Assembly (NCBI GenBank): GCA_900540545.1
Contig: UQGJ01000038.1
Span: 1 to 21,905 of the forward strand
Reading direction: 5' to 3'
DNA from: an uncultured Eubacteriales bacterium
GTDB lineage: Bacteria; Bacillota; Clostridia; Oscillospirales; Oscillospiraceae
DNA: 21,905 bases
A program made the translations under genes and the position numbers. Shown here piece by piece: positions 1-6,140 of this stretch (within the stretch, counting starts at the first letter, position 1; every line of letters starts with the position of its first letter). The notes beneath the pieces were generated by a model. The model did no database searches and had not been told where the DNA came from. It saw only the letters and a list, made by a program, of their open reading frames with translations.

Positions 1-96
1 GGTCGTTTCTTCCCGGGGTTCTTTTCGAGAAAAGAATCCCGCCCCCGGAGGGGGAACGCTCCAAACGAAACGTCCCCGCCCCGGGGGCGGTCCACC
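1..96 (-). repeat. Partial copy of composite hairpin repeat downstream of ade
   Basis: This stretch holds no gene. It contains a short palindrome (TTCTTTTCGAGAAAAGAA, about 20-37) followed by CCCCCGGAGGGGGAACGCTCC. Read in reverse, this matches the hairpin module at about 15092-15165, where GGAGCGTCCCCCTCCGGGGG precedes a similar TTTCTC/GAGAAA palindrome. It is therefore a reverse-oriented fragment of the dispersed repeat described elsewhere in this window. A GC-rich inverted repeat at about 72-90 lies just after the ade stop codon on the minus strand. It could act as a weak terminator, but only an interrupted T-stretch follows it. Confidence 0.55.
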
Positions 97-1899
97 CTAC
101 TCCACGAACAACTCCGTAAACTGGAACGTCCGGCAATCCACCAACCCCCTGTCGGTCAGCCTCAATTCGGGTATGCAGGCCAGGGAGCACAGGGCCATGG
201 TCATAAAGGGGGCGGGCAGGGTGCAGCCCAGGGCGGTCCAGGCCTTGCCCAGGTCCTCCACCAGGGCGGACATCTCCCCGGCGCCGCCCTCGCCCATCAG
301 CCCCGCCACGGGGAGGGGGACCAGACCCAGGACCCGGCCGTCCAGCACGGCGCACATGCCGCCGCCGCAGCCGGCCAGGGTGTTGGCCGCCAGGACCATG
401 TCGGCGTCGTCGGCCCCCATGACCAGCAGGTTGTGGGCGTCGTGGGCCACGGTGGAGGCCATGGCCCCCCGGGTGATGCCAAAGCCCTTCAGGAAGCCCA
501 GGGCGTACCGTCCGGTGGCCTTGTGGCGCTCAAAGACGGCGGCCTTCAGCACATCCTGGTCTGGGGCGGCGGCCACCCAGCCGTTTTGGGCCTGGAGGGT
601 GACCACGGCCTCCCGGTTGGCGGCGGAGCCGCCGATGACCTCAATGGCCCGGACCCGGACGGGCCCCTCCCGGACCGAGGCGGCGATTTGAAGCTGGTCC
701 GCTGTGACCGGGGCGGCCAGGCGCATGGTGTCCTTTGCCCAGGCGGGCGGGTTGGCGGGGACCGGCGGGGCGGTGAGGACGCCGTCCTCGGCTACTAACT
801 CGCCGTCAATCAGAACCAGACTGGCCCGGAAGTCCTTCAAATCGTCGAAGAGGACCATATCGGCGCAATTGCCGGGGGTGACGGAGCCCAGGTCCTGGTC
901 CATCTGGAAGCACTGGGCGCAGTTGATTGTGACCATCTGCACGGCGGCCACCGGGTCGATGCCCTCGGCCACCGCTCGGCGGAGAAGCCGGTCCACGTGG
1001 CCCTCGGCCACCAGGGTGTGGGGGTGGGCGTCGTCGGTGACCAGAAGGGCGAAGCGGCTGTCCACCTTATGGGCGGTGACGGCCCGGGCCACCTCGTGGA
1101 GGTCCTTCCAGCCGGACCCCTCCCGGAGCATGGCGTACATGCCCAGGCGCATTTTGGCCAGGGCCTCCTCCGCCCGGACCGACTCGTGGCAGGAGCGGAC
1201 GCCGGAGGCGATGTAAGCGTTGAGCCCCCGGTCCAGGTCGGGCATGGTGTAGTGGCCGGTGATGGTGCGGTCCGCTTTCAATGTCTCCGCCAGGATGGCG
1301 TGGGGACCCTCCGCCCCGCCCAGGACGCCGGGGTCGTTCATCATCTCCCCCAAAGCCACGCAGCGGGGGTCGGTCATGGCCTTAGCCACGTCCCCGGCGT
1401 CCACCGAAGCGCCGGTGTCCTCGAAACCGGGGACTGCCGGGACGCAGGAGGGCATGGTGAGCATGGCCTTCAGGGGCGTGGAGGCCGCCTCGTCCAGCAT
1501 CAGCTCCACGCCCTTTGGCCCCAGGACGTTGCAAATCTCGTGGGGGTCGAAGTAAACACCCACGGTGCCGTGGGGGATGACGGCGGCGGCGAAGCCGGCG
1601 GGGGTCATCATGGAGGATTCGATGTGGACATGGCCGTCCAGGAGGCCGGGGGTCAGGTACCGGCCCCGGGCGTTCACCACCCGGGTGCCGGGGCCGATGC
1701 AGTGGGCGGCGCTGGGGCCCACGTAGGCGATGCGGCCCATGGCGCAGGCCACATCCACGGGGGACTGTATCTCCCCGGTGCAGACGTTGACCAGCCGGGC
1801 GTTTTGGACCACCAGCTCAGCGGGGGCCTCCCCCTGGGCCACGGCGGCCAAGGTCTTGGCGGCCTCCCACAGGGGCGTTTTACAGAAGCTGTTTTTCAT
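97..1899 (-). CDS. ade: Adenine deaminase
   Basis: Predicted to deaminate adenine to hypoxanthine plus ammonia in the cytoplasm, for purine salvage. The 600-residue protein is close to the usual length (B. subtilis AdeC is about 580). Visible amidohydrolase features are the metal-binding HxH in PGLLDGHVHIESS (His90, His92), FDPHEICNVLG (about 118-127), GEMMNDPGVLGG (about 184-195), the GHY segment (about 215) and TDDAHPH (about 288-294). The C-terminal part fits the adenine deaminase C-terminal domain. I chose ATG at 1899 because an AAAGGAGG site lies just upstream (about 1907-1914); the same frame is open for another 163 codons, but that extension is translated repeat DNA. The gene appears monocistronic. 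Family assignment is firm; substrate is inferred from family membership. Confidence 0.95.
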   Translation of the reverse strand: MKNSFCKTPLWEAAKTLAAVAQGEAPAELVVQNARLVNVCTGEIQSPVDVACAMGRIAYVGPSAAHCIGPGTRVVNARGRYLTPGLLDGHVHIESSMMTPAGFAAAVIPHGTVGVYFDPHEICNVLGPKGVELMLDEAASTPLKAMLTMPSCVPAVPGFEDTGASVDAGDVAKAMTDPRCVALGEMMNDPGVLGGAEGPHAILAETLKADRTITGHYTMPDLDRGLNAYIASGVRSCHESVRAEEALAKMRLGMYAMLREGSGWKDLHEVARAVTAHKVDSRFALLVTDDAHPHTLVAEGHVDRLLRRAVAEGIDPVAAVQMVTINCAQCFQMDQDLGSVTPGNCADMVLFDDLKDFRASLVLIDGELVAEDGVLTAPPVPANPPAWAKDTMRLAAPVTADQLQIAASVREGPVRVRAIEVIGGSAANREAVVTLQAQNGWVAAAPDQDVLKAAVFERHKATGRYALGFLKGFGITRGAMASTVAHDAHNLLVMGADDADMVLAANTLAGCGGGMCAVLDGRVLGLVPLPVAGLMGEGGAGEMSALVEDLGKAWTALGCTLPAPFMTMALCSLACIPELRLTDRGLVDCRTFQFTELFVE

Positions 1900-1929
1900 T
1901 GAAATACCTCCTTTGGGGGAGTGGGCAGG

Positions 1930-2045
1930 GCGGGGCCCTGCGGGGGCGTTCCCTTTCTCATTTGAGAAAGGGAACCGAAAGAAAACCAGGGGGCCGACAC
2001 GGGGGCGCTGCCCCCTATCGTCGTCCCCCTGGACCCCGGGGAACG
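1930..2045 (+). repeat. Composite repeat, hairpin module, forward copy
   Basis: The palindrome CCCTTTCTCATTTGAGAAAGGG (in pieces: CCCTTTCTCA, then TTTGAGAAAGGG; about 1951-1972) is followed by AACCGAAAGAAAACCAGGG and then CCTGGACCC-like sequence. The copy at about 15138-15195 has the same order: a CCTCTTTCTCG/TTTGAGAAAGAGG palindrome, then ACGGAAAGAAAACCAGGG and CCTGGACCC. The two copies run in the same direction and differ by paired changes in the palindrome arms (CCC/GGG against CCT/AGG), which suggests that hairpin folding is conserved. Confidence 0.6.
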
Positions 2046-2164
2046 TCCGGGCGGCGGTACGGTTCTCGTTGGTTGGCAAGACTTGAAAGCCGTTGCAGCT
2101 CGTATCGGTCCGCGCTAGAACAACTCCGGCTATCGCCCCTCGGCATATCACCATGCAAAACCTG

Positions 2165-2192
2165 ATAGTAGTTGCGTTTTTCTCGGTGCCAA
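2165..2192 (-). promoter_or_regulatory. Candidate sigma-A promoter for ade
   Basis: On the minus strand TTGGCA (2187-2192) is followed by a 16-bp gap and TACTAT (2165-2170). These match the -35 and -10 consensus at five and four of six positions. The promoter would give ade a leader of about 260 nt. This is sequence-based prediction only; nothing else in the gap is a better match. Confidence 0.35.
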
Positions 2193-2233
2193 CAAGCCGC
2201 CACAAGTCTCTGCGCCTCTGCGTCCCCCCTGTC

Positions 2234-2266
2234 ATTGCGAACCAGTTCGCAAACTGGTGTGGCAAT
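2234..2266. repeat. REP-like palindromic element
   Basis: ACCAGTT (2241-2247), CGCA, AACTGGT (2252-2258) is a perfect 7-bp stem. It is flanked by ATTGC (2234-2238) and GCAAT (2262-2266), which also pair, so the whole element folds as a two-part hairpin. The sequence GTCATTGCGA...GGCAATCC resembles a palindromic element I recall as abundant between genes of gut Firmicutes; that recollection is not verified here. No U-run follows on either strand, so it is not a standard terminator. Confidence 0.5.
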
Positions 2267-2327
2267 CCGCATCCCCACCACCCCCGTAGGGCCCGGCGTC
2301 CCCGACGGGCCGTTTCCCCCGTTCCGG

Positions 2328-2390
2328 TCGTAGGGGCGGCCCTTGCGGCCGCCCGCGTCCCCGCACCCGCCTTGCCGGGCATCGCCACCC
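2328..2390 (-). repeat. Composite repeat, tail module, reverse copy
   Basis: GTAGGGGCGGCC...GGCCGCCCGCGTCCCCGCACC and the following TTGCCGGG segment match the stretch at about 21696-21757 in the same direction, and about 15335-15387 in the reverse direction. It contains GGGCGGCC (2334-2341), a 5-nt loop and GGCCGCCC (2347-2354). It lies immediately downstream of the sigF stop codon. Confidence 0.6.
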
Positions 2391-2404
2391 TGCCGGGGGC
2401 GTAT

Positions 2405-3133
2405 CTACTCCAGCTTCGCCCTCAAATGCTCCATGGCCTTCCGCTCGATCCTCGACACCTGTACCTGACTCACCCCCAGGACCTTGGCGGCCTTGTCCTG
2501 GGTGAGATTCTTGTAATACCGCAGAAAGACCACCTGCCGCTCCCGCTCCGGCAGGGCGTCGATAGCCCCCCGGAGGGCCAGGCGCTCCACCACGCCCTCC
2601 TCCATGCCATCGGTGCCCAGCACGTTCTCCAGGGTGAAGCCGTCCTCCCCCGTCTCCATCTGGAGGGACGCCACGGGCAGGTTGGCCTCCTCGGCGGCGG
2701 CGATGTCCTCCACGTCCAGCCCCGTCTCCTGGGACAGCTCGGACAGGGTGGGTTCCCGGTTCAGCGCGTGGCTCAGGCGGTCCCGGGCCAGCCGGATGGC
2801 CATGCCCCGCTCCTTCACCCCCCGGCTCACCTTCACCGCCCCGTCGTCCCGCAGGAACCGCCGGATCTCCCCGGCGATCTTGGGCACGGCGTAGGTGGAA
2901 AACTGGCAGCCGTAGGCCGGGTCGAAGCCCCGGACGGCCTTCAAAAACCCCAGGCAGCCCAGTTGGTACAGGTCCTCCGGGTCCACCCCCCGGCCGTAGT
3001 ACCGGCGGACGATGGACCAGATGAGGCCCGCGTTCTCCTCCATCAGGCGCTCGCAGGCGTCGTTGTCGCCGTCCCTGGCCACAGCCAGCAGGGCGTCGTT
3101 TCCGGCAAAGGGGGCGGCCTCGGCGACGCTCAT
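2405..3133 (-). CDS. sigF: Forespore RNA polymerase sigma factor SigF
   Basis: Directs RNA polymerase to early forespore genes after asymmetric division, when it is released from SpoIIAB. The 242-residue protein has the region 2 core (DLYQLGCLGFLKAVRGFD, then FSTYAVPKIAGEIRRFLRDD, about 55-98), a region 3 segment (about 115-150) and a C-terminal region 4 helix-turn-helix (LTQDKAAKVLGVSQVQVSRI, about 208-229). Length fits SigF/SigG. Position after spoIIAA and spoIIAB decides for SigF rather than SigG. Its ATG (3131-3133) overlaps the spoIIAB stop in an ATGA, so translation is coupled, which suits a sigma/anti-sigma pair made in matched amounts. No spoVA genes follow; repeat DNA does. Confidence 0.96.
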   Translation of the reverse strand: MSVAEAAPFAGNDALLAVARDGDNDACERLMEENAGLIWSIVRRYYGRGVDPEDLYQLGCLGFLKAVRGFDPAYGCQFSTYAVPKIAGEIRRFLRDDGAVKVSRGVKERGMAIRLARDRLSHALNREPTLSELSQETGLDVEDIAAAEEANLPVASLQMETGEDGFTLENVLGTDGMEEGVVERLALRGAIDALPERERQVVFLRYYKNLTQDKAAKVLGVSQVQVSRIERKAMEHLRAKLE

Positions 3134-3579
3134 TTCCCTCCCGCCGAGAGGCGGCGGGAGATACGCCGGCGCAGGGTGACGGTGGTGCCCTTGCCGGGGA
3201 CAGACTTCACCTTCAGGGCGTCCATGAAGCTCTCCATGATGGTGAAGCCCATGCCGGAGCGCTGGTCGTCGCCGGTGGTGAAGAGGGGCTCCCGGGCCTG
3301 CTCCACGTCGGCAATGCCCACCCCCCAGTCCTGGACCACGATCTCCAGGGTGTTGTCCGAAAAGAGCCTCAGCTTCATGCGCACCTTGCCCAGGGAATCC
3401 GGGTAGGCGTGGACGATGGCGTTGGTCACCGCCTCGCTGACGGCGGTCTTGATGTCGTTGACCTCGTCCAGGGTGGGGTCCAACTGGGCGGCGAAGCAGG
3501 CCGCCGCCGTCCGGGCAAAGCCCTCGTTGGCCGACCGGCTTAAAAATTCCACCGTGGCCGTGTTGACAGGTTTCATCAT
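3130..3579 (-). CDS. spoIIAB: Anti-sigma F factor / serine kinase SpoIIAB
   Basis: Binds SigF and keeps it inactive, and phosphorylates SpoIIAA using ATP. The 149-residue protein is a GHKL-type ATPase: N-box SEAVTNAIVHAYP (Glu49, Asn53), G1 box DWGVGIAD (84-91), a short ATP lid around 100-108 and G2 box SGMGFTIM (108-115). Usual SpoIIAB length is about 146. The start at 3579 has GAGGGAG eight bases upstream; a second ATG directly follows, so 3576 cannot be excluded. It begins 15 bp after spoIIAA and overlaps sigF by four bases, the classical order. Confidence 0.96.
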   Translation of the reverse strand: MMKPVNTATVEFLSRSANEGFARTAAACFAAQLDPTLDEVNDIKTAVSEAVTNAIVHAYPDSLGKVRMKLRLFSDNTLEIVVQDWGVGIADVEQAREPLFTTGDDQRSGMGFTIMESFMDALKVKSVPGKGTTVTLRRRISRRLSAGGK

Positions 3580-3594
3580 ATGTATCGCTCCCTC

Positions 3595-3900
3595 TTATTC
3601 AAACTGCATGAGCTTGTCCAGCCCGGCGGCCAGCAGGACCTTGGCCGCGTGGGGCGGCGTGTTCCGCACCGTCAAGACCCCGCCCAGCTCCCTGGTCCGT
3701 TTGTACACCCGCAGCACCACCGCGATGCCCGACGAGTCCATGAAGGTCACGCCCCCCAGGTCCAGTGTCACCCGCCGGGGCAGGGCCATATCCATCTCCC
3801 GGTCCACCTGGACCATCATCCCCCTGGCGTGGTGGTGGTCCACCTCGCCGCTGAGGGCGATGGACAGCTCCCGGTCCTTTTCCGCGTATGTCATCCCCAA
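3595..3900 (-). CDS. spoIIAA: Anti-anti-sigma factor SpoIIAA (TTG start likely)
   Basis: A STAS-domain protein that, when unphosphorylated, pulls SpoIIAB off SigF. The phosphorylation motif is visible as FMDSSG (53-58), with Ser56 aligning to Ser58 of the B. subtilis protein; GEVDHHHA (18-25) matches the GELDHH segment of the family. At 101 residues it is about 15 shorter than the B. subtilis protein at its C-terminus. Start choice: AGGAGGG lies 7 bases before TTG at 3900 but 13 before ATG at 3894, so TTG is preferred. The upstream ribosome site directly abuts the U-run of a hairpin (3917-3960) that overlaps the operon promoter. Confidence 0.94.
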   Translation of the reverse strand: MGMTYAEKDRELSIALSGEVDHHHARGMMVQVDREMDMALPRRVTLDLGGVTFMDSSGIAVVLRVYKRTRELGGVLTVRNTPPHAAKVLLAAGLDKLMQFE

Positions 3901-3916
3901 GGCTTGTCCCTCCTGT

Positions 3917-3960
3917 AAAAAAAGAAATCGCAGTATACCAATTTTTGGTATACTGCGATT
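3917..3960 (-). terminator. Rho-independent terminator of the valS unit, overlapping the spoIIA promoter
   Basis: Perfect 15-bp arms AATCGCAGTATACCA (3926-3940) and TGGTATACTGCGATT (3946-3960) enclose a 5-nt loop. On the minus strand the stem is followed by TTTCTTTTTTT, giving a U-run. It ends the transcript of the nucleotidyltransferase gene. The TATAAT of the spoIIA promoter reaches into the upstream arm (3958-3963). Confidence 0.85.
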
Positions 3961-3992
3961 ATAACGCGGGTTCCCTGGCCCATTCTGTCGAA
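3958..3992 (-). promoter_or_regulatory. Putative Spo0A-activated sigma-A promoter of spoIIA
   Basis: The plus strand reads TGTCGAA at 3986-3992, a perfect Spo0A box; the minus strand therefore reads TTCGACA. A perfect TATAAT (3958-3963) lies 22 bp downstream of its TCGACA. This long spacing, with a 0A box sitting over a -35-like sequence, is the arrangement known for the Spo0A-dependent spoIIG promoter of B. subtilis. I could not find a good sigma-H promoter in the same 60-bp gap. Predicted transcription would begin near 3951, inside the first arm of the terminator hairpin. Confidence 0.65.
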
Positions 3993-4020
3993 GGGTCAGG
4001 TGAATATGGAAAATAATTCC

Positions 4021-4938
4021 TTAAAACTGTTCCGGGTACAGCCCCCGGGCGGTCAGGTCCGCAATGGCCTGGACCACCACGGGCTTATCCTCCTGATAGG
4101 TCACGCCGTACCAGCGGTCCCGGCTCCGCAGGACCTTCACCCGGGCCTTCCCCTCCCCCAACAGCTGGTCCACCACGCTGGGCAGGAAGTACTCCCCCTT
4201 CAGCGGGTCGGTTTGCAGCGCCCCGTCCAAAAAGGCCGGGAACCGCCCCTCCGCCTCCGACAGAAAGCTGGCCGTAAACCCCCACAGGTTCAGGGACACG
4301 ATGGTGTCCCCAGGCAGGGCCGTCCACGTCTCCCCTCCGTCCTCCGTGTACCGCGCATCCGCCCCGTCTTTTTCGATGTGGGTCCGCTCGATGACCTGGG
4401 CCAGGTAGTGGTCCCCGTCCTCCCGGCACACCCCCCGGGCCACATGGCCGTACTCCGTGACGGTGTTGCCCAGCAGATAGCCCACCATGGCATACTCGTA
4501 GGTGTCTTTCGTATCCGGGTGGGTGGACAGGTAGTCGAAAATCTCCCGGAACGCCTCGGGGCCGTAGTAGTCGTCGGCATTGATGACGGCGAAGGGGCCT
4601 TTCACCACGTGGCGGGCCGCCAAAATGGCGTGGGCCGTCCCCCAGGGCTTCACCCGGCCCTCCGGAACAGGATAGCCTGCCGGCAGGTCGTCCAGCTCCT
4701 GGTAGGCATACCGCACGTCCATCACCTTACTCAAACGGTCCCCGATGGCCTCTTTGAAGTCGGCCTCCAGGGCCTTTTTGATGACGAACACCACCGTCTC
4801 GAACCCCGCCCGCCGGGCGTCGTAGATGGAGTAGTCGATGATAAGCTGGCCGGAGGGCCCAATCGGGTCCATCTGCTTCAGACCGCCATACCGGCTGCCC
4901 ATGCCGGCGGCCATGACCACCAAAACTGGTTTGTTCAT
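4021..4938 (-). CDS. Sugar-phosphate nucleotidyltransferase-like protein
   Basis: Probably transfers a nucleotide to a sugar phosphate or similar alcohol phosphate; the substrate cannot be told from sequence. The 305-residue protein opens with the nucleotide-binding loop of the family (AAGMGSRYGGLK, 10-21), followed by PWGTAHA (98-104) and the metal-binding NADDYYG (120-126). It is shorter than typical GlmU or GlgC and has no left-handed beta-helix tail. I chose ATG 4938 over 4947: AAGGAG lies 10 bases before the former but only one or two before the latter. It is the last gene of the T-box-controlled unit, 34 bp after the MFS gene, and is followed by a strong terminator. GalU or RfbA identity is possible but not supported. 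Confidence 0.82.
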   Translation of the reverse strand: MNKPVLVVMAAGMGSRYGGLKQMDPIGPSGQLIIDYSIYDARRAGFETVVFVIKKALEADFKEAIGDRLSKVMDVRYAYQELDDLPAGYPVPEGRVKPWGTAHAILAARHVVKGPFAVINADDYYGPEAFREIFDYLSTHPDTKDTYEYAMVGYLLGNTVTEYGHVARGVCREDGDHYLAQVIERTHIEKDGADARYTEDGGETWTALPGDTIVSLNLWGFTASFLSEAEGRFPAFLDGALQTDPLKGEYFLPSVVDQLLGEGKARVKVLRSRDRWYGVTYQEDKPVVVQAIADLTARGLYPEQF

Positions 4939-4972
4939 GCAAGGCATTCTCCTTTTCCGTTTCTGCTCTATG

Positions 4973-6139
4973 CTATGCCGGGCCGCCGGAAGTGCCCACC
5001 TTCACCCCCGCCACACCGTAGGCCACGGCGGAGAGCGCCAGTAGCGACAGGGGCGGGAGCCAAGAGCCGGTCACGTCAAAGATGCGGCCCATGAGGACCG
5101 GACCCAGGGCGGCAATCACATAGCCAAAGGTCTGGGACATGCCGGACAGGCCCACCGCCATCTCCGGGTTTTCAGCCCGGAGGGTGATGACGCAGTAGGC
5201 CGCGCTGAAGCTGGAGCTGCAGCAGAACCCCACCAGCACGGCGCAGGCCATCAGGACCGCTCCACTCTGCCCGAAGGCCAGCAAGCCCACCCCCATAAAG
5301 AACGCCCCGCCCAGCAGGCCGCAGTAGACCCGCTGCTCCCTCAGCCTGGAGAGCAGGGCGGCGCTGACCACCGCCCCCAGCACGCCCCCCATCTGGAAGG
5401 TGGAGGTGAACTGGCCCGCCAGGTCCGGGGACAGGCCCCGGGAGCCTAGAATGGCGGGGAGCCAGGCCATGACGCTGTAATAGATCACCGACTGGCTGCC
5501 CATCAGCACCGTCACCCACCAGGCCGTGGGGCTGCGGAGCAGCCCCTTCAGCCCCATGGGGGCGGCGGACCCGCTCCGCCGGTCCTGCCGCCCCCGGGCC
5601 AGCAGCGCCCATACCAGCAGGGCCGCCAGGGCCACTGGCAGCCAGACGCACAGGGTGGTCTGCCAGGAGCCGGTCCAGCGAAACAGGGGCATAGCCGCGG
5701 CGGCCGCCACGGCGGAGGCCACGTACATGCAGGTGGTATACAGCCCCGTCACCGCCCCCGCCCGGTCCGGGAAGTTCTCCTTGACGGCGGCGGGGATCAG
5801 AACGTTGGCCGTGGACAATCCCAGGCCCAGCAGGACCGTCCCCGCAAACAGGCCCCACGCCCCGCCCCAGGAGCGGAGGAACAGCCCCACCGACAGCAGC
5901 CCCAGCCCGCCCGCCATCACGGCGGACAGGCCGTACCGGAGCCGCAGCCGTCCAATGGGCAGGGACGACAGGGCGAACATGACCACCGGAATGGTGGTCA
6001 GCAGCCCCACCGCGCCGTAATCCAGCCCCGTTCCGGCCCGGATAGGCCCCTGAAGCACGCCCACAGCGGCCAGGGGCGTGCGGCTGACCACCCCCATAAG
6101 GGCGACGGCCAGCAACATCAAAACATGTCGTTTTTTCAT
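4973..6139 (-). CDS. MFS transporter, CynX/NimT type
   Basis: A multi-pass membrane protein of 388 residues with about 12 hydrophobic segments. The opening (SRTPLAAVGVLQGP, then GLLTTIPVVMFALSS) resembles the CynX/NimT branch of the major facilitator superfamily, which includes cyanate and 2-nitroimidazole transporters. Charged loops such as GRLRLRYG (about 62-69) match the A-type MFS loop. ATG 6139 follows the valS stop by one base, so translation is probably coupled; the nearest GGAGG is over 20 bases upstream, inside valS. The substrate is unknown. Location in a valine T-box operon allows a role in amino-acid or related metabolite movement, but this is only inference. Confidence 0.83.
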   Translation of the reverse strand: MKKRHVLMLLAVALMGVVSRTPLAAVGVLQGPIRAGTGLDYGAVGLLTTIPVVMFALSSLPIGRLRLRYGLSAVMAGGLGLLSVGLFLRSWGGAWGLFAGTVLLGLGLSTANVLIPAAVKENFPDRAGAVTGLYTTCMYVASAVAAAAAMPLFRWTGSWQTTLCVWLPVALAALLVWALLARGRQDRRSGSAAPMGLKGLLRSPTAWWVTVLMGSQSVIYYSVMAWLPAILGSRGLSPDLAGQFTSTFQMGGVLGAVVSAALLSRLREQRVYCGLLGGAFFMGVGLLAFGQSGAVLMACAVLVGFCCSSSFSAAYCVITLRAENPEMAVGLSGMSQTFGYVIAALGPVLMGRIFDVTGSWLPPLSLLALSAVAYGVAGVKVGTSGGPA

Positions 6140-6140
6140 C

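Larger units (their letters stand above)
1900..2404. other. Repeat-rich intergenic region between ade and sigF
   Basis: This 505-bp gap has no convincing gene. From the ade side it holds the ade ribosome site, a forward copy of the composite hairpin module (about 1930-2045), about 150 bp of sequence that I cannot match to anything else in the window (about 2050-2200), a compact palindromic element (2234-2266), and a reverse-oriented tail module (about 2328-2390) with a perfect GGGCGGCC/GGCCGCCC hairpin. A candidate minus-strand promoter for ade lies at 2165-2192. No terminator with a clear U-run follows sigF. Reading frames cross the region on both strands, but they lack ribosome sites and recognisable domains. 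Confidence 0.6.

Noticed and set aside
2046..2200. Purine riboswitch upstream of ade
   Set aside because: The conserved junction and loop sequences of the purine class are absent on the minus strand, so only an unassigned leader is reported.
1900..2388. In-frame 163-codon extension of adenine deaminase
   Set aside because: It translates intergenic repeats, has no ribosome site at its first ATG, and the ATG at 1899 has an ideal AAAGGAGG and matches the family's length.
2093..3406. Plus-strand open frame opposite sigF and spoIIAB
   Set aside because: It crosses repeats and two well-supported sporulation genes in antisense and shows no family features.
3926..3960. Operator-only reading of the TGGTATAC palindrome (GntR-type site)
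   Set aside because: The core resembles GntR-type operators, but the 15-bp stem with an adjacent U-run and its place after a stop codon fit a terminator better. A dual role cannot be excluded.
3961..4035. Sigma-H promoter for spoIIA (AGGAATT near 4015 with GAAT near 3984)
   Set aside because: The two elements are about 28 bp apart, far more than the 11-12 bp expected for sigma-H, so the pairing is not credible.
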